A stretch of 64,000 nucleotides of DNA from Acidobacteriota bacterium (lineage in GTDB: Bacteria; Acidobacteriota; Terriglobia; Bryobacterales; Bryobacteraceae): the NCBI GenBank assembly GCA_017307505.1, contig JAFKEE010000049.1, positions 1 through 64,000 of the forward strand. Direction: 5' to 3'. The notes under the pieces were generated by a model. That model was not told where the DNA came from. It searched no databases and saw only the letters and a list, made by a program, of their open reading frames with translations. The stretch's first letter is position 1; the number at the start of each line of letters is the position of its first letter. Positions 51,999 through 59,468 of this stretch are shown in pieces. Both the position numbers and the translations under genes were made by a program.

Positions 51999-52831
51999 TT
52001 GCCCTTCTTCTCCTCTTCCGGCTTGGCGGGCTTCTTGTTCAACTCATCAAACTGCGCCTTGTACTCGGGTTCCGGCACAAACGAGATGCTGTCCGGACCC
52101 GTGGCCGTAAAGACGCCCACCAGCGTGGAAGTCTGCGGCCTGGGCATTTTGAACCGGGGCAGCTTGAGGAAGATGCTGCGGTTCATCAGGTAGGCGTCCA
52201 CAATGTCCGCCGGCACCGGATTCCCGCCGTCGGAGATGAACTTGTAGTGGATCTCGTATTGCAGGTTGAGCGGCACGTCTCGCGACTGCCAGGTGTCGTT
52301 GCAGGGCCCGCTGGGGCAATCGAGTAACTCGTCGCCGGCGAAGAACGTCGACTGCGATTTCAAAGGATCCACCAGCGGCATCTCCTGACCCGTTGCGGTC
52401 TTGCCGCGCGCGCGGACGTACACGTCCACGTTGTGGTTCGCCGTGCCCCAGCGGACGCTCACCAGCAGGGGTTCGCGCATCTTCAGGTTGCTGACCTGAT
52501 CACCTGCCTCCTCCGCCTGTTTCCGGTACTGGTTGGCCCGCCGCTCCAGTTCGTTGATCATGCCCTGCTGCTTCTGCATCAGGCTTTGCATCCGGTTCAG
52601 CTTGGCCTGGATATCGGCGCCGCCGGGCATGTTTTTCAACTTCTCCCGGATGGAGTCCAATTCCCGGGCCGCCGCATCGTACTGCTTCTGAAAATCCTCA
52701 GCCCGCTGCCCCGAGGGCTTCCAGTAAGGCAGCAGCACCAGCATGAGGAAACAGAACGCACCCAGGGCCCCGCACAGAATGTCCAGCAGGGACATGTTGA
52801 AGATGTTGACTTCGCGGTTGCGGGCTCTCAT
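51995..52831 (-). CDS. TolR/MotB-like single-pass protein with coiled coil
   Basis: A 278-residue protein. One N-terminal helix at about 12-34 (MSLLDILCGALGAFCFLMLV) contains an Asp in the position where ExbD, TolR and MotB carry the proton-binding residue. A coiled coil follows at about 44-115 with many Gln, Arg and Glu, then a beta-rich extracytoplasmic domain (LLVSVRWGTANHNVDVYVRAR and FISDGGNPVPAD). The OmpA-like peptidoglycan-binding domain of MotB is not seen. It starts three bases after the ExbB-like gene and is surely its partner. The sequence of the C-terminal domain was not recognised. Confidence 0.75.
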   Translation of the reverse strand: MRARNREVNIFNMSLLDILCGALGAFCFLMLVLLPYWKPSGQRAEDFQKQYDAAARELDSIREKLKNMPGGADIQAKLNRMQSLMQKQQGMINELERRANQYRKQAEEAGDQVSNLKMREPLLVSVRWGTANHNVDVYVRARGKTATGQEMPLVDPLKSQSTFFAGDELLDCPSGPCNDTWQSRDVPLNLQYEIHYKFISDGGNPVPADIVDAYLMNRSIFLKLPRFKMPRPQTSTLVGVFTATGPDSISFVPEPEYKAQFDELNKKPAKPEEEKKGK

Positions 52832-52834
52832 GGC

Positions 52835-53590
52835 TCAGCCCTGGTAGAGACGGTTGATCAGGTTCCGCAGCGTGTAGTCCCCGGCGAGGTTCACGGCCGT
52901 CTCCTCTTTTTCCTGGATGAGCTGCATCAGAAACACGAGGATCGCGCTCTGCGCCAGGGCCACCATCGTGCAGTCGAACCCCACACCCAACGTCTTGGCC
53001 ACTTCCTTAATGTTGAGATCACCGGTCGAACTGCCCGCCTCGGAGAGGGAGGCGCCCAATGCGTAGACTGTGCCGATGAACCCAAGCGTCGGCACCAGCC
53101 ACGCAATGAAGCGCACGATGCCGTAACGCATGTCCACCCGGTGCGCAATCAACTCCAGGCTGGAGTTCATCACCGTCGCTGTCTGGTCCACTGATTTGCT
53201 GGCCAGGAACTGCAGGATGCTCAGATCGATCAGCGAAGGCAGGAAGCCATGCTCACGGCTGTGCTCGCGCGCCACCCGAAGCCGGATGGGACCCAGGTCC
53301 CGGGCCGTCAGCACGGTCTGCTCGTCTTCCGGAAGATAGCGCCGTCCGACGTGCCCCTCTTCCAGGACGCCGCTGCGCCAGCGAGCAAACAACTCGCCCA
53401 GGCCGATGAAGAACACCACGTGCATGATGTTCTGAATGGTCAATGGATAAGGAAAATGTTTGGACGGGTGGTCGAAGAGCACTTCTGCCGGACGCCCGGT
53501 CACCACCACGCTGCCCACCCCAATAAAGATCAATGCCGCCACCAAAGACACCGGGAACAGAATTGCCCGGCCTGGTACCTTTCCGCTCAC
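52835..53590 (-). CDS. MotA/TolQ/ExbB-like proton channel subunit
   Basis: A 251-residue membrane protein with about four helices, including VSLVAALIFIGVGSVVV near the N-terminus, IMHVVFFIGLGELFA, and the conserved channel pair FIAWLVPTLGFIGTVYALG and TMVALAQSAILVFLMQL. The middle TLGFIGTV block is diagnostic of the MotA/TolQ/ExbB family. It starts at GTG 53590 behind a strong GGAGGAGGGGG ribosome-binding site; longer reading overlaps the FHA gene. Together with the TolR-like protein it should form an ion-driven inner-membrane complex. Confidence 0.85.
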   Translation of the reverse strand: MSGKVPGRAILFPVSLVAALIFIGVGSVVVTGRPAEVLFDHPSKHFPYPLTIQNIMHVVFFIGLGELFARWRSGVLEEGHVGRRYLPEDEQTVLTARDLGPIRLRVAREHSREHGFLPSLIDLSILQFLASKSVDQTATVMNSSLELIAHRVDMRYGIVRFIAWLVPTLGFIGTVYALGASLSEAGSSTGDLNIKEVAKTLGVGFDCTMVALAQSAILVFLMQLIQEKEETAVNLAGDYTLRNLINRLYQG

Positions 53591-53613
53591 TTGGCCCCCT
53601 CCTCCAACAATGA

Positions 53614-54021
53614 TCAACGGCCGCAATACTGGCAGCTCGTGCCGTCTTCCTTCACTGCTCCGCACTGGCACCGGGTCATGCGCACACTCCGGTGCTCCAA
53701 AGGCTTCTGGTGCTGGGCCGCCTGCGCGGCCGCGGCCGCCCGCTCGGCGACATGCTTGCGCGCCACGGCTATTAAATCCCGCACCACCACTTCCACATTG
53801 CCCATCCGCAGCTTCTCGTCTGACCGAAGACGGTGCTGCGTAATCCTCACCGGGGCATTGTTCTCTATCAGATAACTGCCGTTGCTGGATTGCCTGTCCT
53901 GATACAGAATCTCGTCCGAACCAATCAAGACAAACTCGGCGTGAATCCGGCTGACACTCGGTTCGGGAATCAAAATATCCGCCGCCGGGTCGCGTCCGAT
54001 AGTGAGTCGATCTTGCGGCAT
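53614..54021 (-). CDS. Small FHA-domain protein with C-terminal zinc ribbon
   Basis: A 135-residue protein, first gene of the operon. The FHA domain (about 1-85) has LTIGRDPAADILIP, SVSRIHAEF and SSNGSYLIENN. An Ala/Lys-rich helix and a zinc ribbon (CQCGAVKEDGTSCQYCGR) end the protein. It probably recruits a phosphorylated partner of the same operon. The ATG has no strong ribosome-binding site; the upstream region faces the S41 gene. Confidence 0.85.
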   Translation of the reverse strand: MPQDRLTIGRDPAADILIPEPSVSRIHAEFVLIGSDEILYQDRQSSNGSYLIENNAPVRITQHRLRSDEKLRMGNVEVVVRDLIAVARKHVAERAAAAAQAAQHQKPLEHRSVRMTRCQCGAVKEDGTSCQYCGR

Positions 54022-54217
54022 AAGAAGATTTGGTTAGCGGTACACCGGCAAACACTTGGCCCAGAAATGGAATCACCGGCATCGCCCACATACCGGTATT
54101 TCCTAGACAGTTTAGTTGTGAATCAAAAAATGCGCAATGCCATCATGTACTTGTCCGTTCTCTTACCGGGGTCCCGGGCTATACTCGGAAGAATCTCCGG
54201 AAAGAGGTACCCTTCGG
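54022..54217. promoter_or_regulatory. Divergent control region between two phospho-signalling units
   Basis: About 196 bases between the FHA operon (minus) and the S41/kinase pair (plus). A perfect 10-bp palindrome ATACCGGTAT lies at 54090-54099. Related ACCGG cores occur at 54044 and 54075. TATACT at 54180-54185 is a good -10 for the plus-strand unit. For the minus strand, TTGCGC-17-TAAACT is a weak candidate. A shared operator is possible but unproved. Confidence 0.4.
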
Positions 54218-56383
54218 ATGGTTATCGAGGACGGCCGACCGCGCACTGCCGCTGCCATTGAGATTCTTAAGAAGAGCCGTGAAACCTTCAACCTGAGCCA
54301 GCTTCAGGTTTCGGATGTGCCCACCTTTCTCGCGGCCGCGGAGTCTCCCGAAAACAAGCTGACACTGGCCGAGAAGCACACCATCGTTGACCAGGCGATC
54401 TTCGTCATCGACCAGCTCTACGCCCACCTGCCTTTCAAGCGCGCCCGCTATGCCGTCGATCCGGTGCAGCGCCTGCGCGTCGTGCGGTCGCGCATCAGCG
54501 AGGAGACGACCGAAGTCCGGTTCCACTCCGGCATGGTCGCGGCCCTGGCCTCGCTACGCGATGCCCATACCTTTTACGGCCTGCCCGCCCCGTTCCGCGA
54601 CGCCCTCGCCTTCCTGCCCTTCCGCCTCAATTTCTACTTCGACGAAACCGGCCAGGCGCGTTTCCTCGTGACCCGGGTTCTGGATCAGTTCGGTCACCCC
54701 GACTTCAAACCCGGCGCCGAAGTGACTTTCTGGAACGGCATGCCCGTGGGCTCCGCTATCGACCGCGAAGCCGAACTCGATCCCAGCGGCAACGAGGCTG
54801 CCCAGTTCGCCCGCGCGCTCAACCGCCTCACGGCCCGTTCGATGACATTCTCGGTCCCGCGCGATGAGCGCTGGGTCACGCTCGAATACCGCTCCGCGGT
54901 CGATCCCCGGAAAGAGAAGGCCATCGTCCTGCCCTGGAACGTCATCTCCGGCGGGGACTTCCTGGAATTGACCGGGCGCGGCGGCTCCAGCGTCTATGCA
55001 CCCCAACTCGAGCTGGATCACTACCGCAAGCTGTTCTGGTGCCAGTACCAGTTGACCGTGGAACAGGCCGCCCGGGGAAAGGCCACGTCGGCCTCCCTCT
55101 ATGAAGGAGCCGTTTTCCAGGGCAATATGCCAGCCGAGCCGGGGGCAGCGCCGAAGGCCCTGGACGATAACATCTTCTCCCGCCTGCCCGCTGTCTTCGA
55201 GTTCCAGCACACGGGCGGCGTGGACGACGAGGGCAAAGTAAAGGCCGCCTCGCTGGTCGATCCTGCCCACCCGGAAAAGCGATTTGCCTATCTTCTGCTG
55301 AAAAACTTCGACGGCGATCCAGACGCGCTCGTGGATGAATTCCAGCGCATCCTCACCCTGCTGAACAGCCGCGCGCCCGATGGCCTGATCCTCGACGTTC
55401 GCTCCAATCCTGGAGGCAGCATCCAGGCCGGCGAGCGGATGCTCCAGATGCTCACCCCCCGGGAGATCCTCACCGCCGGCTTTCACTTCATTAGTACCCC
55501 CATGACCCAGCAGATTGCGGCCCAGCTCAGCAGTTCGCTGACGCAGGACGCCTCCACCCTGGCCGAATGGCAGCCTTGGCTGCAGGATCTGGTGGACTCC
55601 GTGGCCAGCGGCGGCATTCTTACCAGCGCCAGGCAGTTGACGCCGGTCGATGTCGCCAACTCCGTGGGGCAGGTCTACCAGGGGCCGGTGCTGCTGCTGA
55701 TCGACGCCTTGTCCTACAGCGCCACGGACATCTTCAGCGGCGGCTTCCAGGACAACGGCATCGGACCGGTCATCGGAGTCGATCCGAACACCGGAGGCGG
55801 CGGCGCCAACCGCTGGCTGCACTCCGAAGTCCTGGAGAAGACCGCCGGGCTCGAAGGTATCCCTCTGGTCGAACTGCCGCGCTCGGCGACGCTCGGACTC
55901 GCGATCCGCCGCTCTTCCCGGGTGGGCCCCCGGGCAGGGAATCCTTTGGAGGACACCGGCGTGCAAGCCGACGAACTCTACAGCCAGACCCGCAACGACC
56001 TGCTGAACCTCGACGAGGACCTCATGAAGTTCGCCTGCGGCCGTCTGGCGGCCAGGCCCTCCTGCGCACTGCAGATCCTGTCCGCCGAAGCCACGTCCGG
56101 CCAGATCGAAATCCACCTCGCCGCCGCCAATCTCGACCGCCTGGAGGTGATTGTCGACGGCCTGCCGCAACTGGCGGTCGCCGCGGCGAAAGGGGAGCAG
56201 AGGATCACGGTGCCCATGGCCGGACTCCCGCACGCGCCACGCCTGGTGAAGGTGCTCGGCTACATTCTGATCGACAGCGGCATCTCCGCCGAGCTGGCCG
56301 CGGCGGGCATTGCCGCTCCGGCCGCCCAGCTCCATGACGTTCAGCTCGTCCTGGCGGCCTCGGCCCGCAGGGAGATCACTTAG
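54218..56383 (+). CDS. S41-family peptidase homologue
   Basis: A 721-residue protein with tail-specific protease features. A helical N-terminal domain (about 1-150) precedes a PDZ-like stretch (FKPGAEVTFWNGMPVGS). The S41 core spans about 380-600 with LILDVRSNPGGSIQAG and the presumed nucleophile region DALSYSATDIFSGGFQDNG. The Lys found in CtpA-type enzymes after this motif is replaced by GGGGAN, as in IRBP/tricorn-like members, so the mechanism may differ. No signal peptide is seen, so it is probably cytosolic. The gene is nine bases upstream of a Ser/Thr kinase. ATG 54218 has a GAGG about ten bases upstream. Confidence 0.8.
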   Translation: MVIEDGRPRTAAAIEILKKSRETFNLSQLQVSDVPTFLAAAESPENKLTLAEKHTIVDQAIFVIDQLYAHLPFKRARYAVDPVQRLRVVRSRISEETTEVRFHSGMVAALASLRDAHTFYGLPAPFRDALAFLPFRLNFYFDETGQARFLVTRVLDQFGHPDFKPGAEVTFWNGMPVGSAIDREAELDPSGNEAAQFARALNRLTARSMTFSVPRDERWVTLEYRSAVDPRKEKAIVLPWNVISGGDFLELTGRGGSSVYAPQLELDHYRKLFWCQYQLTVEQAARGKATSASLYEGAVFQGNMPAEPGAAPKALDDNIFSRLPAVFEFQHTGGVDDEGKVKAASLVDPAHPEKRFAYLLLKNFDGDPDALVDEFQRILTLLNSRAPDGLILDVRSNPGGSIQAGERMLQMLTPREILTAGFHFISTPMTQQIAAQLSSSLTQDASTLAEWQPWLQDLVDSVASGGILTSARQLTPVDVANSVGQVYQGPVLLLIDALSYSATDIFSGGFQDNGIGPVIGVDPNTGGGGANRWLHSEVLEKTAGLEGIPLVELPRSATLGLAIRRSSRVGPRAGNPLEDTGVQADELYSQTRNDLLNLDEDLMKFACGRLAARPSCALQILSAEATSGQIEIHLAAANLDRLEVIVDGLPQLAVAAAKGEQRITVPMAGLPHAPRLVKVLGYILIDSGISAELAAAGIAAPAAQLHDVQLVLAASARREIT

Positions 56384-56392
56384 CACCCGCCT

Positions 56393-58954
56393 ATGATCGG
56401 CACCACCATCTCCCACTACCGCATCACCGGCAAGCTCGGGGAAGGTGGCATGGGTGTTGTCTACCGGGCCGAGGATACGCGCCTGCAGCGCACCGTCGCC
56501 CTGAAGGTGCTGCCCGGCGACTCTGTGACCGCCGCCGATCGGGAACGCTTTATCCGCGAAGCCCAGTCCGCCGCCCAGGTCCACCACCCCAACATCTGCC
56601 CCATTTTTGAGGTGGATGAGGACCAGGGCCGCCTGTTCTTCGTGATGGCCCTGGTAGAGGGCCCGTCCCTGCGAACTCTTCTCAAACAGGGCCCCGTCCC
56701 CATCGAGCGAGCAGTCGAGATCGCCGCCCAGGTCGCCAGCGGACTCGACGCTGCTCACCGCCAGGGCGTCATCCATCGCGATATCAAGAGCGCCAATATT
56801 GTCGAGGGCCTCTACGGCCAGCCCTGCATCCTCGACTTCGGCCTCGCCCTCCGCTCCGACGCCAGCCGCCTCACCCGCACCGGCGGCTTCGTCGGCACGC
56901 CGGCCTACATGTCGCCGGAACAGGCCGAAGGCCGCGCGGTGGACCACCGCACCGACCTCTGGTCCCTCGGTGTCGTCCTCTACGAACTGCTCACGGGCGA
57001 ACTGCCGTTCCGGCGCGAAGGGGAACTCCCCACTCTCTATGCCATCGTTCACGAGAATCCCAAGCCGCCCTCGGCCCTGAGGCCGGGTGTGCCGGCGGTC
57101 CTCGATGAGCTCGTGCTGCAGTGCCTGGCGAAGGATCCGGCGCAGCGCTATCAGTCCGCCGCGGAGTTGAGCGAGCGGCTGCGGCAGATCCAGGCCGGAA
57201 TGGCCGGCGGGCAGCCCACCGTGACGCTCCAACGGCCGGCCAGGCCCCTACCGCGCCGCCGCATCGGGCTCTGGCTCGCCGCCGCCGCGGTCGTAGTTCT
57301 TGCCGGGGCCGGCGCCCTCTGGCGCTGGCTGCCCGCCCGGGTGCCGGAGAAGAAGGAGGTCGTCGTCCTGCCTCTCACCGTCATCGGCCCCGAGGAACCG
57401 CTGCGCGCCCTGACGGACGGTCTGACCGAGACGATCACCGCGAAGCTGACCCAATTGGAGCAGTTCCAGGGCAAGCTGACGGTCGTGCCCGCCAGCGAAG
57501 TGCGGGCCCGGCGGATCGCCAGCGCCGAGCAGGCCCGGACCGCCTACGGTGCGAATCTGGTGATCTCCGGCAGCGCCCAGCAGACCGGATCGCGGGTCGA
57601 ATGCACCTTGAATCTGATCAACGCCCAGACGCTGCGCCAGGTCGCCTCGCGCAGCATCATCCTGGATGCGGGCAACCTGCTGGCCCTGCGCGATGGCGCC
57701 GTCTCGGGTGTCATCGACCTGCTCGAACTGCGCCTCACCGCCGAAGCCACCGGAGCCGTGAAGGCCGGAGAGACCGGAGCGCCCGAAGCTTACGCCCAAT
57801 ACCTTCGCGGCCGCGGGTATCTCGCGCGCTACGACGTGCCAGGCAATGTTGACCGCGCTCTGGAAAGCCTCCAGGATGCCGTCAGGCAGGATCCGAACTA
57901 CGCCCTGGCCTACGCTGCCCTGGCGGAAGCCTACTGGTGGAAAGCCAAGCTGACCAGCGACCGCCACTGGGCCGATCGCGCCCTGGAGTACGCCGAAAAG
58001 TCGGTCGCCATGAACCCCAAGCTCGTGGTGGCGCGTGTGAAGCTGGGTGAGATCTACAGCGACAGCGGCCGTGTGCAGGATGCCATCCGGGAACACAAGG
58101 AAGCCTTGCGGATCGCCCCGGGCAACGCCGAAGCCTACCGCATGCTGGGCCTCGATTATTCAGCGGCCGGACGTTACTCAGAAGCAGAGGCCGCTTACCG
58201 CGAGGCCGTGAAGCTGCGGCCGACCGACTGGAACGGCTTCCTGTTGCTGGGCATCTTCTACTACCAGCGCGGCCGGTACTCCGAGGCGAAAACAGCGTAC
58301 GAAAAAGCGTTGGCCCTGACCCCCGACAGCGCGCTGGTCACCCGCAACCTGGCCGGTGTCCACATGCGCCTGGGCCAGTATGCCGAGGCGTCACGGCTGA
58401 TTCAGCAGACCCTGGAGAAGGCGCCCAATGCCCGCGCCTACAATACGCTGGGTATCGCTTACTACTACCAGCGCCGCTTCCAGGAGGCGGCGTCGTCGCT
58501 GGAATCCGCGCTCGACATCGACAGCAGCATCTATACCATCTGGGGGAATCTGGGGACGGTTTATCGCTGGATGCCCGGCAGCGCCGCCAAGGCGCAGGCC
58601 GCGTTCGGGCGGGCGATCGAACTGGGCGGGAAAGCCCTGCGCATCACGCCCTCCGACAACAGCATCCACGCCAATCTGGCGGAATACTACGCGAAGCTCG
58701 GCCAGAAGAAGGATTCGCTGGTTCAGATCCAGGCCATCCCGCAGGCATCCCGACGCCCCTACATGGCGCGCATTGCTCTTTCCTATGAGTTGACCGGAGA
58801 GAGGAAGCAGGCCGTGGAGGCGGTGCGCACCCTGCTGGTCGACGCCACCGCCCTCAGCGACATAAAGAATGATCCGGACCTGGAGAAACTATGGCAGGAC
58901 CCGGACCTCCAGTCGATCGTCCGGGCCTTCACCGCCCAGGCCGGGAAGAACTAA
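56393..58954 (+). CDS. Ser/Thr protein kinase with TPR repeats
   Basis: An 853-residue kinase. The kinase domain (about 8-270) has GEGGMGVVYRA, VALKVLP, VIHRDIKSANI, DFGLAL and GTPAYMSPEQ, all intact. A transmembrane helix lies at about 290-308 (IGLWLAAAAVVVLAGAGALW). Next is a TolB-N-like/FlgO-like domain (VVVLPLTVIG, DGLTETITAKL), then at least seven TPR repeats over about 470-800 (AYAALAEAYW, AYRMLGLDYSAAGRY, LLGIFYYQRGRYSEA). This layout is common in Acidobacteriota. It probably phosphorylates proteins in response to an extracytoplasmic or protein-bound signal, perhaps together with the adjacent S41 protein. Confidence 0.9.
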   Translation: MIGTTISHYRITGKLGEGGMGVVYRAEDTRLQRTVALKVLPGDSVTAADRERFIREAQSAAQVHHPNICPIFEVDEDQGRLFFVMALVEGPSLRTLLKQGPVPIERAVEIAAQVASGLDAAHRQGVIHRDIKSANIVEGLYGQPCILDFGLALRSDASRLTRTGGFVGTPAYMSPEQAEGRAVDHRTDLWSLGVVLYELLTGELPFRREGELPTLYAIVHENPKPPSALRPGVPAVLDELVLQCLAKDPAQRYQSAAELSERLRQIQAGMAGGQPTVTLQRPARPLPRRRIGLWLAAAAVVVLAGAGALWRWLPARVPEKKEVVVLPLTVIGPEEPLRALTDGLTETITAKLTQLEQFQGKLTVVPASEVRARRIASAEQARTAYGANLVISGSAQQTGSRVECTLNLINAQTLRQVASRSIILDAGNLLALRDGAVSGVIDLLELRLTAEATGAVKAGETGAPEAYAQYLRGRGYLARYDVPGNVDRALESLQDAVRQDPNYALAYAALAEAYWWKAKLTSDRHWADRALEYAEKSVAMNPKLVVARVKLGEIYSDSGRVQDAIREHKEALRIAPGNAEAYRMLGLDYSAAGRYSEAEAAYREAVKLRPTDWNGFLLLGIFYYQRGRYSEAKTAYEKALALTPDSALVTRNLAGVHMRLGQYAEASRLIQQTLEKAPNARAYNTLGIAYYYQRRFQEAASSLESALDIDSSIYTIWGNLGTVYRWMPGSAAKAQAAFGRAIELGGKALRITPSDNSIHANLAEYYAKLGQKKDSLVQIQAIPQASRRPYMARIALSYELTGERKQAVEAVRTLLVDATALSDIKNDPDLEKLWQDPDLQSIVRAFTAQAGKN

Positions 58955-59181
58955 GGCTTCCGCGTCCCGGTCTCGTCGTCCGGACCCAGCGACCCGGGCG
59001 CCAGAATCGGAACCAGCAGGCGCACGGCCTGGCCGACGGAAGCAACCGCCGCGGCCGGATCCGAACTGGTCTTCGAAGATGCATCCAGCAGAATGCGAAT
59101 CGCGTTGAGAATCGTGTCGTGCATACCCGTCTGGGCAACGGGTGCGGCGGCAGGCGTCGGATTCTTTCGAGAGGGCGGCAA
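58951..59181 (-). CDS. Small hypothetical protein, TTG start
   Basis: A 76-residue frame beginning at TTG 59181 with AAGGAG six bases upstream. A possible promoter TAGTCA-17-TATACT lies before it. The product has a Pro/Ala-rich start and an amphipathic helical middle (TILNAIRILLDASS, ASVGQAVRLLVPILAP). No family recognised. Its end overlaps the convergent kinase stop by four bases. Real gene status is uncertain. Confidence 0.45.
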   Translation of the reverse strand: MPPSRKNPTPAAAPVAQTGMHDTILNAIRILLDASSKTSSDPAAAVASVGQAVRLLVPILAPGSLGPDDETGTRKP

Positions 59182-59344
59182 GAGGTACTCCTTGGGGACC
59201 TACGTAATCCTGACGAGTATATAGGCATTCGCTGGCTTTGACTATGCCTATCTTCTCCCTCCTTTCTGTCGTCGCACCTGTCCTTAAATGAGTGAAGAAT
59301 GCCCCCTCGCGCACTTTACCCCGGGGTGCAGATTCTGCCCCTAC

Positions 59345-59373
59345 TGGACTGCGCGTTATCCCGCAGGTAAAAT
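59345..59373 (+). promoter_or_regulatory. Possible promoter of the acyl-CoA dehydrogenase operon
   Basis: TGGACT (59345-59350), a 17-base spacer and TAAAAT (59368-59373). The match is four of six at -35 and five of six at -10. It is about 95 bases before ATG 59469. The region from 59182 to 59468 has no other recognised gene. Confidence 0.4.
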
Positions 59374-59468
59374 GGACTGTCTGGTCTGAAACACTGAAAT
59401 TGCGTGATGTCGCCCACTTCGCAGGCCTGGACCTCGAATTGCACAGCGACAGGGGAGAAGGAGAATCG

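Noticed and set aside
45900-54021. Assignment of the FHA operon to Zorya or to type VI secretion
   Set aside because: Only the channel pair recalls ZorAB, and zorC/zorD/zorE-like genes and an OmpA domain are missing. No Tss structural genes are present.
54554-57232. An 892-codon minus-strand frame opposite the S41 and kinase genes
   Set aside because: Same shadow effect; the plus-strand genes carry intact catalytic motifs.
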